This document shows, piece by piece, positions 24,239-33,789 of a stretch of DNA of 64,000 bases. The position numbers and the translations under genes are program-made. A model generated the notes under the pieces. The model did not search any database. It was given only the letters and a program-made list of their open reading frames with translations, and was not told the DNA's origin. Source of the DNA: Fluviicola sp. (GTDB lineage Bacteria > Bacteroidota > Bacteroidia > Flavobacteriales_D > Crocinitomicaceae); the NCBI GenBank assembly GCA_029866325.1, contig JARWZO010000028.1, forward strand, positions 16,952 through 80,951, given 5' to 3'. Each line of letters starts with the position of its first letter. Positions within the stretch are counted from its first letter, which is position 1.

Positions 24239-27220
24239 ATGGCTTTTAAGCGAATTTCTGCTATTATTTGCACACTGATCTGCGTACTTTCTTTCGCACA
24301 GAAAGGAGGCCGTTTTGTAGAAGCCAGTCAAGACATTCACTATCATTTTACTGTAACTTCTTATTCTACCAACCACGGACTTCCTGAAAGTCAAGTTATC
24401 GACATCATTCCAACCAACAGCGGAACTTTGATGCTAGCAACAGCCGACGGAATTGTGTTGTATGACGGTCAGGAATTTACCGAGTTCATTGAGGATCAAC
24501 GTTACAAAAACCACTATCCCAACAACTTGATGTGGGACGAATACAGCAAACGGTTGTTTATGAATGAGTATGGTGGAAATTTATTCATCTTTCACCCCTA
24601 TTATCAAAAATTGCAATCGTGTCGAACAGCAACATTGACCAATCATACGCTCTATTCTATAGATGAATGGGGCAATTTGTTTACGGCCGACACCAAAAAG
24701 CTGATCTTTAAAAAAACTGCCAAAACCGGGATCAAAAAAGCGATAAGCATGCATGTTGCCTTTCCGTTGGTATATGTGGGCACGGATACCGGACTTACGG
24801 TTTACAACATGACCACCAAAAAAGTCACACAGTTCCTCAACAACGGCCCTATCACCGGTTTTTATGAGAATCCGTACAATGGAAAACTGTTTGCATCCGG
24901 GATCAGGCAAATCTATGAACTGACCGGCAGATCGGCAACTCCTTCTCTAAACATTGACAAGGTTGATCCCCAAACCATCATTAAAGAAATGGTCGCCATT
25001 TCTTCAAACGAATATTACATCGCTACAAATCAGGGCTTGTACTACCTTACTCCCGATTATCAGGAATACTTCCAAACTGATGTACTTCCTTCTGACAATC
25101 TGATTTCACTTCATTACAATAAGGAAGAAGATTGTTTGTTTGCCGGAAGTATTGAAAAAGGGCTGTTGCGGTTACTTCATAAAACATGTTACAGTTACAA
25201 ATGCAGCACCGGTGAAGGTAGTTTGTTGCAATCATCCTGTACTTCAATTATCAGTACCTACGCCAATGAAACATTGGTTGCAGGATCCGATGGCAGGATT
25301 TTGGAAATTGGTATCGGTGAAACGTATGATTACTGGAAATATTCCACCCATTTTGTAAGTCTGGCAGCCATCGATTCATTTGTTTATGCCGGTACGTGGA
25401 ATGATGGCCTTTACATTTTGAAAGACCGGAAACTAGTTTACCATTTAACAAAGACCTTATTGGGAACAGGGTCGGGAGATGTGCATGCCGCTTTCAAAGA
25501 TTCTCAGGGAACAATTTGGGTTGGCACAGGGGCAGGAATCTCTAAAGGCAATAACTTCAAAACCCTCAAACCGTATTTACCCAAATCGGTGACCGGTGTT
25601 ATCATTTGCTTTTACGAGCTTGACAATGGCAATATCTGCATTGGCGGAAGTGATGGGGTTTTCATCCTAGATAAACAGCATAGACTGATCAAGAAAATTG
25701 GAGCAAAGCAAGGTTTAATCGGCAAAGAAGTGCGTTGTTTTTATGAGGATGCTGACAAAAAAATCTGGATCGGCACGTATAACGGAGGCTTGTATTGTTA
25801 CGATCATGGAAAACTCACTTCAATTAACCAAAAAAAGAATTGTAAACTATACGATGATGTGTTTACGCTAGCCAAAGATCGGTACGGATACCTGAATATG
25901 ACCTCTAATTTCGGCTTGTGGAAAATTGCAGAAGACGATTTGAATGATTTTTACTCAGGTAAACTAGATCGCCTGATTCCGTTTTTCTTTGGTGAGGAAA
26001 CCGGAATTCTTAATACCGAGTTCAATGGAGGTTTTCAAAACAATTACCTCTTAACAAAACACCACCATTTTTATTTCCCAGGCCTGCAAGGGGTTGTCAT
26101 TCACACACCCGAACAATTTACTTATAGCAAGTCGAACCCACGAGTCTTGCGCATTTGGGTAAATGACACCTTGTATTCGGGAAAATCGCACCTATTTGAG
26201 CGCTCAACACATACCCTACAGTTTGATTTTTCAAGTCCACGTTTCTGCAGAAAGTACAATTCCTTTTATCAATACAAATTGTTGGGCAACAATTTTCCGG
26301 ATCATTGGAGCAAACCTGAAAAACACCCTTTTGTTTCATTCAAAATGCTTCCACCGGGAAAATACACCTTAAAAGTTCGTGTGGTAAACGCTTTCAATGA
26401 TCGTCATCCGAAAGAAATTAGTTATTCATTTGAAATTAAGCCGTATTTCTATGAAACAGCCTGGTTTAGGGTTGCAAGTATCATTCTACTGCTTTTGCTC
26501 ATTATTCTGCTTGTTCGCATGCGGATTTCCTATATCAGTAACAAAGACCGTCATCTGAATTCCATCAACAATACCATTCTGGAATTGAAGCTGAAAGCCA
26601 TACAGGCAAAGATGAATCCGCACTTCATTTTTAATGCCCTCAACAACATACAATACCTGATCGTATTAAAAGAATTGGAAACGGCAGAAACGGCCATCAA
26701 TGAATTTTCGCAATTACTACGCAAATTCCTGCAACAAAGTGACCAGTCGTTTGTTACAATCGAAGAGGAATTCGAAATGCTGCGTTTGTATGTAGCCATC
26801 GAAAAGTTCCGGTTCAATAATCAATTGGTGTCACGCTTTAAAATTGACTACAAAATAGGGCAGTATTACATACCTTCCATGATCTTGCAACCGGTGATAG
26901 AAAATGCGTTGAAACACGGTTTATTGCATTCGGAAAAAGAAAGAACCCTTGGCATAAACGCTTTTATGCACAACGAAAAGGTACGAATTACGATCGAAGA
27001 CAATGGAATTGGAAGAGAAGCATCAACTGAAATTAACAAATCACGACATGAACATATCTCACACGGATTTAATCTTGTGCTTGAAAAGATAAAGATTGTG
27101 CGTGAAAAATACGGCATTGTTATAAACTATGAAATAAAGGACATCACGGAAGATTCTGAAACAGGAACACGCGTGATTTTTGACATACCTATTTTAAAAG
27201 AACTTTTTATAGAGGCATAA
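24239..27220 (+). CDS. Beta-propeller/Y_Y_Y sensor with LytS-type histidine kinase
   Basis: A 993-residue sensor. The ATG at 24239 gives a clean signal peptide (MAFKRISAIICTLICVLSFAQ); an in-frame ATG at 24224 is less likely. About 600 periplasmic residues form Reg_prop-type propeller blades (repeated IWVGT, IWIGTYNGGLYCY), followed by a Y_Y_Y beta-sandwich (KYTLKVRVVNAFN). A single membrane helix follows near residue 745 (IILLLLLIILLV). The cytosolic part is a LytS/YehU-class kinase: MNPHFIFNALNNIQYL holds the phospho-accepting His, and ILQPVIENALKHG is the ATP-binding N box. It pairs with the LytTR regulator directly downstream. The signal is unknown. Confidence 0.92.
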   Translation: MAFKRISAIICTLICVLSFAQKGGRFVEASQDIHYHFTVTSYSTNHGLPESQVIDIIPTNSGTLMLATADGIVLYDGQEFTEFIEDQRYKNHYPNNLMWDEYSKRLFMNEYGGNLFIFHPYYQKLQSCRTATLTNHTLYSIDEWGNLFTADTKKLIFKKTAKTGIKKAISMHVAFPLVYVGTDTGLTVYNMTTKKVTQFLNNGPITGFYENPYNGKLFASGIRQIYELTGRSATPSLNIDKVDPQTIIKEMVAISSNEYYIATNQGLYYLTPDYQEYFQTDVLPSDNLISLHYNKEEDCLFAGSIEKGLLRLLHKTCYSYKCSTGEGSLLQSSCTSIISTYANETLVAGSDGRILEIGIGETYDYWKYSTHFVSLAAIDSFVYAGTWNDGLYILKDRKLVYHLTKTLLGTGSGDVHAAFKDSQGTIWVGTGAGISKGNNFKTLKPYLPKSVTGVIICFYELDNGNICIGGSDGVFILDKQHRLIKKIGAKQGLIGKEVRCFYEDADKKIWIGTYNGGLYCYDHGKLTSINQKKNCKLYDDVFTLAKDRYGYLNMTSNFGLWKIAEDDLNDFYSGKLDRLIPFFFGEETGILNTEFNGGFQNNYLLTKHHHFYFPGLQGVVIHTPEQFTYSKSNPRVLRIWVNDTLYSGKSHLFERSTHTLQFDFSSPRFCRKYNSFYQYKLLGNNFPDHWSKPEKHPFVSFKMLPPGKYTLKVRVVNAFNDRHPKEISYSFEIKPYFYETAWFRVASIILLLLLIILLVRMRISYISNKDRHLNSINNTILELKLKAIQAKMNPHFIFNALNNIQYLIVLKELETAETAINEFSQLLRKFLQQSDQSFVTIEEEFEMLRLYVAIEKFRFNNQLVSRFKIDYKIGQYYIPSMILQPVIENALKHGLLHSEKERTLGINAFMHNEKVRITIEDNGIGREASTEINKSRHEHISHGFNLVLEKIKIVREKYGIVINYEIKDITEDSETGTRVIFDIPILKELFIEA

Positions 27221-27285
27221 TAATTCACTACTTCAACGACGGATCGCAACGATTGCATCCATTGAGTAAAACCTAAGTAAAAAAG

Positions 27286-28005
27286 ATGAATACATTAATT
27301 GTAGACGATGTTAAATTGAGCCGCGACGGATTAAGCGCCCTGATCAACACACACCTGCCGGAAGCAATCATCATGGGTAGCGTACCCTCTGTTGAGGCAG
27401 CAAAAAAACTCTTGAAATCCGAACAAATTGATCTATTATTCCTTGATATTCAACTGCAAGACGGTTTGAGCTTTGATATATTAGACGATGTTTCACTGAA
27501 TTCGAAAGTGATTTTTATCACTGCCTACGAAAAATACGCCATTGAAGCCATCCGGAAAGGTGCTTTCGATTATTTGTTGAAACCGATCAATATTACCGAA
27601 CTCAAAAAATGCATCGAGCGTATTCGTGAGTTGCGGGAATTGGAAAACGAACACCTGGCAAAAGCTTCTGATTCAATTGTTTTTAAGGGTAAAATCGGCA
27701 TTTCCAGCATGGAAGGAATTGAGTATGTGAATACCACCGAAATCAATTACCTGAAAGCTGATGGAAAATACACCCTGGTTTGCTTAAAAAACACAACCAT
27801 CACCAGTTCTAAAAATCTAAAAATGTTTGAAGTGATTCTGCCCGAATCATCTTTTATGCGGGTGCATCATTCTTACTTGGTCAATCTATCGGAAGTGATC
27901 CGTTTTAAGAAAGAAGATGCCATGCTGATTTTGTCAGACGGCGCGGAAATTCCGGTAGCGAAATCACGCAAAGATTTACTCACCCGAAGGTTGATTCATG
28001 TGTAA
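27286..28005 (+). CDS. LytTR-family response regulator
   Basis: A 239-residue two-domain regulator. The receiver has the acidic pair in LIVDDV (D7, D8), the phospho-acceptor Asp in LLFLDIQL, the conserved Thr in IFITAYE and Lys in YLLKPI. The C-terminal LytTR DNA-binding domain (about 140-239) shows YLKADGKYT and FMRVHHSYLVNL. It lies 65 bp after the sensor kinase and is its natural partner. LytTR proteins usually bind direct repeats upstream of their targets; none was identified here. The stop codon lies 2 bp from that of the convergent topoisomerase gene. Confidence 0.95.
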   Translation: MNTLIVDDVKLSRDGLSALINTHLPEAIIMGSVPSVEAAKKLLKSEQIDLLFLDIQLQDGLSFDILDDVSLNSKVIFITAYEKYAIEAIRKGAFDYLLKPINITELKKCIERIRELRELENEHLAKASDSIVFKGKIGISSMEGIEYVNTTEINYLKADGKYTLVCLKNTTITSSKNLKMFEVILPESSFMRVHHSYLVNLSEVIRFKKEDAMLILSDGAEIPVAKSRKDLLTRRLIHV

Positions 28006-28007
28006 TA

Positions 28008-30137
28008 TTATCTTACAACGATTACATTAAACGTATCATCAAACGCCAACGAACCTTCTATTACCTGAGCAGCACCGGGAATCATCAATCCTTTCATTTT
28101 GGCGGTTTTTCCTTTTTGAATCAAATCCAATAATTGTTTTTCGGTGAGTTTTTTGCCCAATAACTCAAACGGAACCAGAAAACCGCATACTTTGTAATTC
28201 GCGCACCCTACTCCGGTGCGACCTTCCATGAGCTTGTGTTGTTTGCATTTCGGGCAATCGAGGTTGGCGAGGCTCACTTTTTCGGCAGGTTTGCGTTCGC
28301 GCTTTGGTTTTTCGGTTGCTATCGGCTCGTCAGTATGAAGCTGAATGCGAATGGGCGCCTGCGAAAAAATCACCTCATCGGTGAGTTGACGCACCATGAT
28401 GGTTAATTCCTGTTTGAATTGTTCCAAATCGTACTCACCCTTTTCAATCAGACGCAATTTGCGTTCCCACTGTCCGGTTAGTTCGGCGCTTTTCAGCAAT
28501 TCGTTTTGAATGGTATCGATTAGCCCTACTCCTGTAGGAGTGGCCATGAGGTTTTTGCGTTTTTTCTCAATATACTTTCGCTTGAACAAGGTTTCGATGA
28601 TGTTGGCGCGGGTTGCCGGTCGACCAATCCCATTTTCCTTCATCATATCACGGATTTCTTCATCTTCTACCTGTTTACCGGCGGTTTCCATCGCCCGCAG
28701 CAAGGTGGCTTCGGTATAGGGTTTCGGCGGACTTGTTTTTCCGTGATGCAAACGCGGTTCGTGCGGTCCTGATTCACCTTCAGTAAACACAGGCATGGTT
28801 TGTTCGGGTTTTTCCTTTTCGGGTTTTTTATCGTCAGAATCGGATTCTTTGGTTTCTTCCCACACAACACGCCATCCCGGTTCAATGATTTGTTTTCCGG
28901 TGGCTTTAAACCCGATTTGGTCTACTTTTCCTAAAACGGTTGTATTAGAAACCTTACACTCCGGATAAAATGCCGCGATAAAACGTCGCACAATCAGTTC
29001 ATACACCTGACTTTCGGGCTGTGAAATACCACTGGGCTGAATGCCCGTTGGGATAATCGCGTGGTGATCGGTCACTTTTTTATCATCGAATACCGATTTT
29101 AATTTCGGAATGGGTTTTTCCATCAACGGAGCGGTAAACCGCTGATAATAGGTCAGCCCTTTCATGATATTCGGAATCTTCGGATGCAAATCTTCGGATA
29201 GATATGTTGTATCAACACGTGGATAGGTCACAAATTTCTTTTCGTACAATCCTTGAACGTATTTGAGTGTCTCTTCTGCCGAAAAGCCGAATTTCTTGTT
29301 GCCTTCTACTTGCAACGAGGTCAAGTCAAACAACCGCGGATTGCCTTCTTTTCCTTCTTTTTGTTCGAAAGATGTAATCTCAAACGGATGTCCTTTCAGG
29401 TATTCCACTCCTTTCACTGCTCGGTCTTCGGTACGAATACGATCAATGGTAGCGGTAAATTCCGTTTCGCGGTAGTTGGTTTTCAACTCCCAGTATTCTT
29501 CCGAACGAAATGCTTCTATTTCTTTATGTCGACCCACAATCATAGCCAGCGTGGGAGTTTGCACCCGCCCAATAGACAACGTAGCTTTCCCCTGACCGAA
29601 TTTTTTGGTAAACAAACGGGTTGCGTTCATCCCCAATAACCAATCGCCGATTGCCCGGGCGCTTCCGGCAGCGTATAAATTTTGGTATTGCTCACCATTT
29701 TTTAATGATTGAAATCCTTCACGAATGGCTTCTTCGGTCAAGGAAGAAATCCACAAACGTTTGATCGGAACTTTGCATTTAGCTTTGGCCAAAACCCAGC
29801 GTTGGATCAGTTCCCCTTCTTGCCCGGCATCCCCGCAATTGATCACTTCTTCGCATTGTTCCACCAACTTTTCGATCACCGAAAACTGTCGTTTTACCCC
29901 CTGATCTTCGATGAGTTTAATCCCGAATTTCTCTGGAATCATTGGTAAATCTTCAAGACGCCAGTATTTCCATTTTTCGTTGTAATCGTGGGGTTCTTTG
30001 AGTGTACACAGATGACCGAATGTCCAAGTCACCCAATAACCGTTTCCTTCATAGTAGCCGTCGTGGCGCTGTTTGGCACCTATTACTTCCGCAATATCAC
30101 GGGCAACTGAAGGTTTTTCGGCAATACACAATTTCAT
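28008..30137 (-). CDS. topB: DNA topoisomerase III
   Basis: A 709-residue type IA topoisomerase. The TOPRIM domain opens with LCIAEKPSVARDIAEVIGA and includes the metal-binding CGDAGQEGELI. The active-site Tyr lies in FVTYPRVDTTYLSEDL. The IGRPATRANIIETL helix is also conserved. A C-terminal zinc ribbon (CPKCKQHKLMEGRTGVGC) ends the protein. The enzyme decatenates replication intermediates and can act with RecQ helicases; in Bacteroidota, copies occur both in the chromosome and on integrative elements. Full length, and nothing unusual. A Lys/Glu/Asp-rich low-complexity insert lies around residue 430. Confidence 0.96.
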   Translation of the reverse strand: MKLCIAEKPSVARDIAEVIGAKQRHDGYYEGNGYWVTWTFGHLCTLKEPHDYNEKWKYWRLEDLPMIPEKFGIKLIEDQGVKRQFSVIEKLVEQCEEVINCGDAGQEGELIQRWVLAKAKCKVPIKRLWISSLTEEAIREGFQSLKNGEQYQNLYAAGSARAIGDWLLGMNATRLFTKKFGQGKATLSIGRVQTPTLAMIVGRHKEIEAFRSEEYWELKTNYRETEFTATIDRIRTEDRAVKGVEYLKGHPFEITSFEQKEGKEGNPRLFDLTSLQVEGNKKFGFSAEETLKYVQGLYEKKFVTYPRVDTTYLSEDLHPKIPNIMKGLTYYQRFTAPLMEKPIPKLKSVFDDKKVTDHHAIIPTGIQPSGISQPESQVYELIVRRFIAAFYPECKVSNTTVLGKVDQIGFKATGKQIIEPGWRVVWEETKESDSDDKKPEKEKPEQTMPVFTEGESGPHEPRLHHGKTSPPKPYTEATLLRAMETAGKQVEDEEIRDMMKENGIGRPATRANIIETLFKRKYIEKKRKNLMATPTGVGLIDTIQNELLKSAELTGQWERKLRLIEKGEYDLEQFKQELTIMVRQLTDEVIFSQAPIRIQLHTDEPIATEKPKRERKPAEKVSLANLDCPKCKQHKLMEGRTGVGCANYKVCGFLVPFELLGKKLTEKQLLDLIQKGKTAKMKGLMIPGAAQVIEGSLAFDDTFNVIVVR

Positions 30138-30155
30138 TTTTAAAATCAGTTACTT

Positions 30156-30669
30156 AAGTTTTTTGAGTTTCTGAGTTTCAGTTGGGGCTTCAAAGTTAAA
30201 GTTATTTTACCTTGTTGAGGTATGCGATGAACCCTGAAATCATTTTATTTATTTCAACCAGCGATTCATCCAAATTACTGTACTGTTCCAATGAAATATA
30301 ATTCAAGTCTTTTGAAAGTAGCAGCTGAGATCTTAGTTCCGTACTGGAGGCCTTCGCAATAATCAAATACCGAATAAACTCTTTCTTACCTCCTCCTTCA
30401 TAACCTTCGGCTATATTAGACGATACTGAAACCGAACATCTTCTCATTTGATCTTTTAAACCAAAATCTTTTGTCAATTCAGTGGTGTTTGTCAGTTTAT
30501 AAATTTCCAACGAAATCAAATGGGCTTTTTGCCAAACTTTAATTTCTTTGAATGAAGTAATTGTGGGCATTTTGTATCGTCATTTTTTGAGTTTGTTACT
30601 GTTTTTACACTTTAAGATAACCAAAACAGCTTATTAACAAACTTAAAAACTCAGAAACTCAAAAAACTT
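30156..30669. repeat. Inverted repeats enclosing the four-helix bundle gene
   Basis: A 23-bp arm (AAGTTTTTTGAGTTTCTGAG then TTT) at 30156-30178 is perfectly complementary to 30647-30669. Imperfect homology extends outward on both sides (CAGTT on the left, AACTG on the right). The arms bracket the S23-family gene and would bring its transcript ends together in one long stem, as in 23S rRNA intervening sequences. Confidence 0.8.
30202..30570 (-). CDS. Four-helix bundle protein, S23/23S rRNA-IVS family
   Basis: A 122-residue protein with the family signature: ITSFKEIKVWQKAHLISLEIYKL, FGLKDQMRRCSVSVSSNIAEGYEGG and FIRYLIIAKASSTELRSQLLLSKDL. These proteins form pentameric four-helix bundles and were first found encoded within intervening sequences of 23S rRNA; related Avd proteins serve diversity-generating retroelements. 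No rRNA or reverse transcriptase is near. Here the gene lies between perfect 23-bp inverted repeats, like a stand-alone intervening sequence cassette. Function is unknown; nucleic-acid binding is likely because of its basic surface residues. Confidence 0.93.
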   Translation of the reverse strand: MPTITSFKEIKVWQKAHLISLEIYKLTNTTELTKDFGLKDQMRRCSVSVSSNIAEGYEGGGKKEFIRYLIIAKASSTELRSQLLLSKDLNYISLEQYSNLDESLVEINKMISGFIAYLNKVK

Positions 30670-30727
30670 AGAAACTTAGAAACTGACTAGTCGTACAGCA
30701 CGAAATTTGAACAAAAACTAGAAGTGA

Positions 30728-31552
30728 TTAATAGACAACGACTTTTTGAGACCAATTTTTTCCTGAAAGCGTTCCGCGGATAAAATAGACACCTTTGCTA
30801 AGTCCTGATTGAGCGGTGAAGATGTTTCCTGTTTTGATCAAAGCAATTTCTTCTCCTGTAATCGAATAAAGTGATACTACATCACTATTCCCAATCAGTT
30901 CAAACTGATCATTGCCAATATACGCAACAGAGGTATTGGTCAGCAACTGATTATCAAGACCGGTGACATCACAGATTGTTGTTGTGAATGAAATGTGATC
31001 GATATCAACTAAGGTATCTTCAGCGAACGACGAAGGCTGTCCCTGAATACCAAACAGCACCATTATTTGATTTCCTTCAACAATACCAGAGTTCCATTTT
31101 GAAATCAAGGTTTGAATCAATGCCGAACTATTTCCATTAACCGTTGTGTAATCGTAGCTAATTGGTGTATAAATCACATAAGGAAATCCATTGGGGATTT
31201 GATTGATCATATCATTCATGCCTGCTAATTGCGTGGAATCACTGTATTGAAAAATGAAATATGCTTCATCGCGTGGCCGACAAGCGCCATTCGTATTAAA
31301 ATTACCAAACTCATTCATTGGATTTGAACCTTGATAATTGGTTTTCCAGGGCAAGCAGGTAGAAGGATCAAAAACGCTAAGATAAAAAGCAGGTTCTGTT
31401 GAACAAAGGCCGTATTCTACAATATCATTGTTAAGCGACACACTATTGTAAATTGTGTTTTCAGGATAACAATTCACTGTAAGTTCAGATTGCGCATTCA
31501 GTGAAGAAATGATACTTGAAAATGCAAAAAAGGCGATGTATAGGTTTTTCAT
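30728..31552 (-). CDS. Secreted protein with type IX secretion sorting domain
   Basis: A 274-residue protein with signal peptide (cleavage after SLNAQ) and a C-terminal T9SS type A-like domain (about 205-274: VSLYSITGEEIALIKTG, GVYFIRGTLSGKNWSQKVVVY). The middle carries several cysteines and aromatic residues (STCLPWKTNYQGSNPMNEFG) and matches no family I recognise. It should be exported through the outer membrane by the Por machinery and attached to the surface or released. The 81-bp gap separates it from folA on the same strand. Confidence 0.85.
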   Translation of the reverse strand: MKNLYIAFFAFSSIISSLNAQSELTVNCYPENTIYNSVSLNNDIVEYGLCSTEPAFYLSVFDPSTCLPWKTNYQGSNPMNEFGNFNTNGACRPRDEAYFIFQYSDSTQLAGMNDMINQIPNGFPYVIYTPISYDYTTVNGNSSALIQTLISKWNSGIVEGNQIMVLFGIQGQPSSFAEDTLVDIDHISFTTTICDVTGLDNQLLTNTSVAYIGNDQFELIGNSDVVSLYSITGEEIALIKTGNIFTAQSGLSKGVYFIRGTLSGKNWSQKVVVY

Positions 31553-31633
31553 AACGATTGTTTTTTGGCAATATAAGGTCTGTCAACTAAAACGAATCGA
31601 GTAGATGAACGTTTCCGCTTGTTACTTGAATAA

Positions 31634-32140
31634 TCAAACCGTTCGGTGAAGCATTATTCTAAAATCAACGGCATTTTTCTCATCAGCCGCATGATCCATC
31701 ACCACTTCAGATATCCAGTCTGATAGATCGATTTCCGGAAAAAAAGTATCTGCTCCATAAACATGGTTCACATGCGTAATGTACATTTCCGTCACAACAC
31801 CACTTTTCAACGCTTCCTGATAAATTTGTCCGCCGCCAATGATGAAAATGGTTCGCTCCGTTTCATCTTTATAATGATCCAGGCAATCTTCAAGCGAAGA
31901 AAACACTACACAACCTTCAGCTACATAATTTTCCGCTCGACTCAACACTGCATTTTCTCGATTGGGAAGTGGTCTGAAACGCTCAGGTATGGATTCGTAG
32001 TTTTTCCGACCCATTACCACAATATGACCGGTGGTAGTTTCTTTGAAAAACTTCATATCTGCCGGCAAATGCCACATCAAATCGTTGTTTTTGCCTATGC
32101 CTCGCTCGCGATCCATGGCCACTATCAGGCTTACCTTCAT
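31634..32140 (-). CDS. folA: Dihydrofolate reductase
   Basis: A 168-residue DHFR. Family motifs are complete: SLIVAMDRERGIGKNNDLMWHLPADM (active-site loop with the Trp and an Asp in the substrate pocket), GHIVVMGRKNYESIP (NADPH binding), FIIGGGQIYQEAL and MYITHV. It reduces dihydrofolate to tetrahydrofolate and thus supports thymidylate synthase, encoded at 57523-58317. The start ATG overlaps the stop of the capA-like gene by one base, so the two are translationally coupled although functionally unrelated. Confidence 0.96.
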   Translation of the reverse strand: MKVSLIVAMDRERGIGKNNDLMWHLPADMKFFKETTTGHIVVMGRKNYESIPERFRPLPNRENAVLSRAENYVAEGCVVFSSLEDCLDHYKDETERTIFIIGGGQIYQEALKSGVVTEMYITHVNHVYGADTFFPEIDLSDWISEVVMDHAADEKNAVDFRIMLHRTV

Positions 32141-33519
32141 TAATCTCCTACTATTGTTACTTCTTTCGGTGTCACAAACACCAACTGTGGCGCAGCGGTT
32201 TGGGTTTTGGTCCAGAAAGCCAGAATTTCTCCTGCTTGTTCGGGTGATGAAAACAGTCCGCTCACCAAATGATAATTGCCATCCGGTGCCAAAATACGCG
32301 TTGTGGAAGCTTGCTGTTCAGGTGAAAGTTTGGTCCAATCCGTTCCAAGCACGGCATCTAACTGAACAGTATAATAGCCTTCGAGCAACAAATCGTAGCG
32401 TTGATGTGCCAACACATCTTGCCCAACAAATTGCTCCACCGTTCCTTTGGCATGTTGACTAAACAATGTGCGCGAATCAGTGAAAAACAGATTCATTTTT
32501 GCCAACGATGCCTCATCCAAAAATCCGGATCGGTGTGCATTGTAATCAAAATCGGGGAGAATGTAATACGGTTTCACTAATGCCTCTTGGCGTGGAAATA
32601 CCCACGTAAAACAATGTTCCACTTTCTGAAAAACAACCGAATTGCTATCCACCGCAACTGTTGTGCGCAACATCATTCCACCATCTGTGTAGCGATCACG
32701 CTGATTGGAAACAAAATTCCCTAACGACCAGGCTGTTAGTTTTTCTTCACCCGCTACCGTTTTCTGAATCACCGGCTGTAATACGTGCGGATGACCTCCG
32801 ATCACCATATCGGCACCTTGACGGTAACAAAACGCTTCCCATTTTTTCTGGTAATCATTTGGCAGCGATTGGTATTCGGTTCCCCAGTGCATGGTACAAA
32901 TAATCAAATCAGCACCGAGGTTTTTTGCTTTTTTGAAGTCGGCTTTCATCACCGTACTATCGATGTAATTGATAATAAGAGGTGCTGCCACCGACAAACC
33001 GTTTGTTCCGTAGGTGTAATTCAACACCGCCACTTTCAATCCGTTTTTCTCAACAATTAGCGGATAATTTTTTTCACGTTCCGCTTTGCTACGAAAAGTT
33101 CCGGTATGTTTTACGCCCAATTTATCCAATACATCGAGGGTTTTGGTCACACCTTTGGCTCCGCCGTCGCAAGAGTGATTGTTGCAGGTAAGAATTACAT
33201 CAAATCCGGCATCTACCAGACCTTCCGACAACTCAGGTGGCGCCGAAAATTGTGGATAACCTTTATAGGGTTTCCCGGCATGTGTGACTTCCAAATTCGC
33301 AATTGCAATATCTGCTTCGCTGATCAGGGGTTTCACAAACTGAAAACAATCGCGGTAATCATAGGCATCTTTTTTGGTATTGTGTGCCCCTTGAATTTGC
33401 CCGCCGTGCTGCATCACATCGCCCACAAACAAAAGATTTACTTGTTTGGAAGGCACATCCTGAGCCCAAAAACTCAATGAAGAGGCAAAGGAAATGAATG
33501 CAATAAATTGTTTGATCAT
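32140..33519 (-). CDS. CapA-family metallophosphatase-like lipoprotein/periplasmic protein
   Basis: A 459-residue protein of the PGA_cap (CapA) family. I use the internal ATG at 33519, which gives a proper signal peptide (MIKQFIAFISFASSLSFWAQ); the frame upstream to 33579 adds 20 non-signal residues. LLFVGDVMQHGGQI, ADIAIANLEVTHAG, VILTCNNHSCDGG, IICTMHWGTEY and MVIGGHPHVLQPV are the metal-binding blocks of calcineurin-like CapA. Relatives help make or anchor poly-gamma-glutamate capsule, but many Bacteroidota copies stand alone with unknown substrate. No cap biosynthesis genes are adjacent. Confidence 0.88.
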   Translation of the reverse strand: MIKQFIAFISFASSLSFWAQDVPSKQVNLLFVGDVMQHGGQIQGAHNTKKDAYDYRDCFQFVKPLISEADIAIANLEVTHAGKPYKGYPQFSAPPELSEGLVDAGFDVILTCNNHSCDGGAKGVTKTLDVLDKLGVKHTGTFRSKAEREKNYPLIVEKNGLKVAVLNYTYGTNGLSVAAPLIINYIDSTVMKADFKKAKNLGADLIICTMHWGTEYQSLPNDYQKKWEAFCYRQGADMVIGGHPHVLQPVIQKTVAGEEKLTAWSLGNFVSNQRDRYTDGGMMLRTTVAVDSNSVVFQKVEHCFTWVFPRQEALVKPYYILPDFDYNAHRSGFLDEASLAKMNLFFTDSRTLFSQHAKGTVEQFVGQDVLAHQRYDLLLEGYYTVQLDAVLGTDWTKLSPEQQASTTRILAPDGNYHLVSGLFSSPEQAGEILAFWTKTQTAAPQLVFVTPKEVTIVGD

Positions 33520-33760
33520 ACCATTATAATTGGGTGCTAAAAGTACGAAAGTTGTACTAAAATGATGCCGATCATTCATTTATGGTAATCAAGTACATTT
33601 TTTTATTTATTGAGACCACAAAATAAAGCACTTTCCTTCTTCCGTTTAAACCACTCGTTTTCAATTGGTTTTAATGCTATAAATCCAAAATGTAATTAAT
33701 TGTAATATCGGCTGTAAGTCATTGTAAGAGCTGTTTTTATACGTGAGAAAAGCACACATC

Positions 33761-33768
33761 TACCTTTG
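33761..33768 (+). promoter_or_regulatory. Bacteroidota -7 element (TACCTTTG)
   Basis: A perfect TAnnTTTG lies 21 bp before the preferred ATG at 33790. It would overlap the coding region if the upstream in-frame ATG at 33766 were used, which argues for the later start. A T-run (33733-33738) lies near the -33 position. Confidence 0.6.
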
Positions 33769-33789
33769 TTTCACACAAAATACAGAACT

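Noticed and set aside
30202..30570. Avd gene of a diversity-generating retroelement
   Set aside because: No reverse transcriptase, template repeat or variable protein nearby; the stand-alone S23 family fits better.
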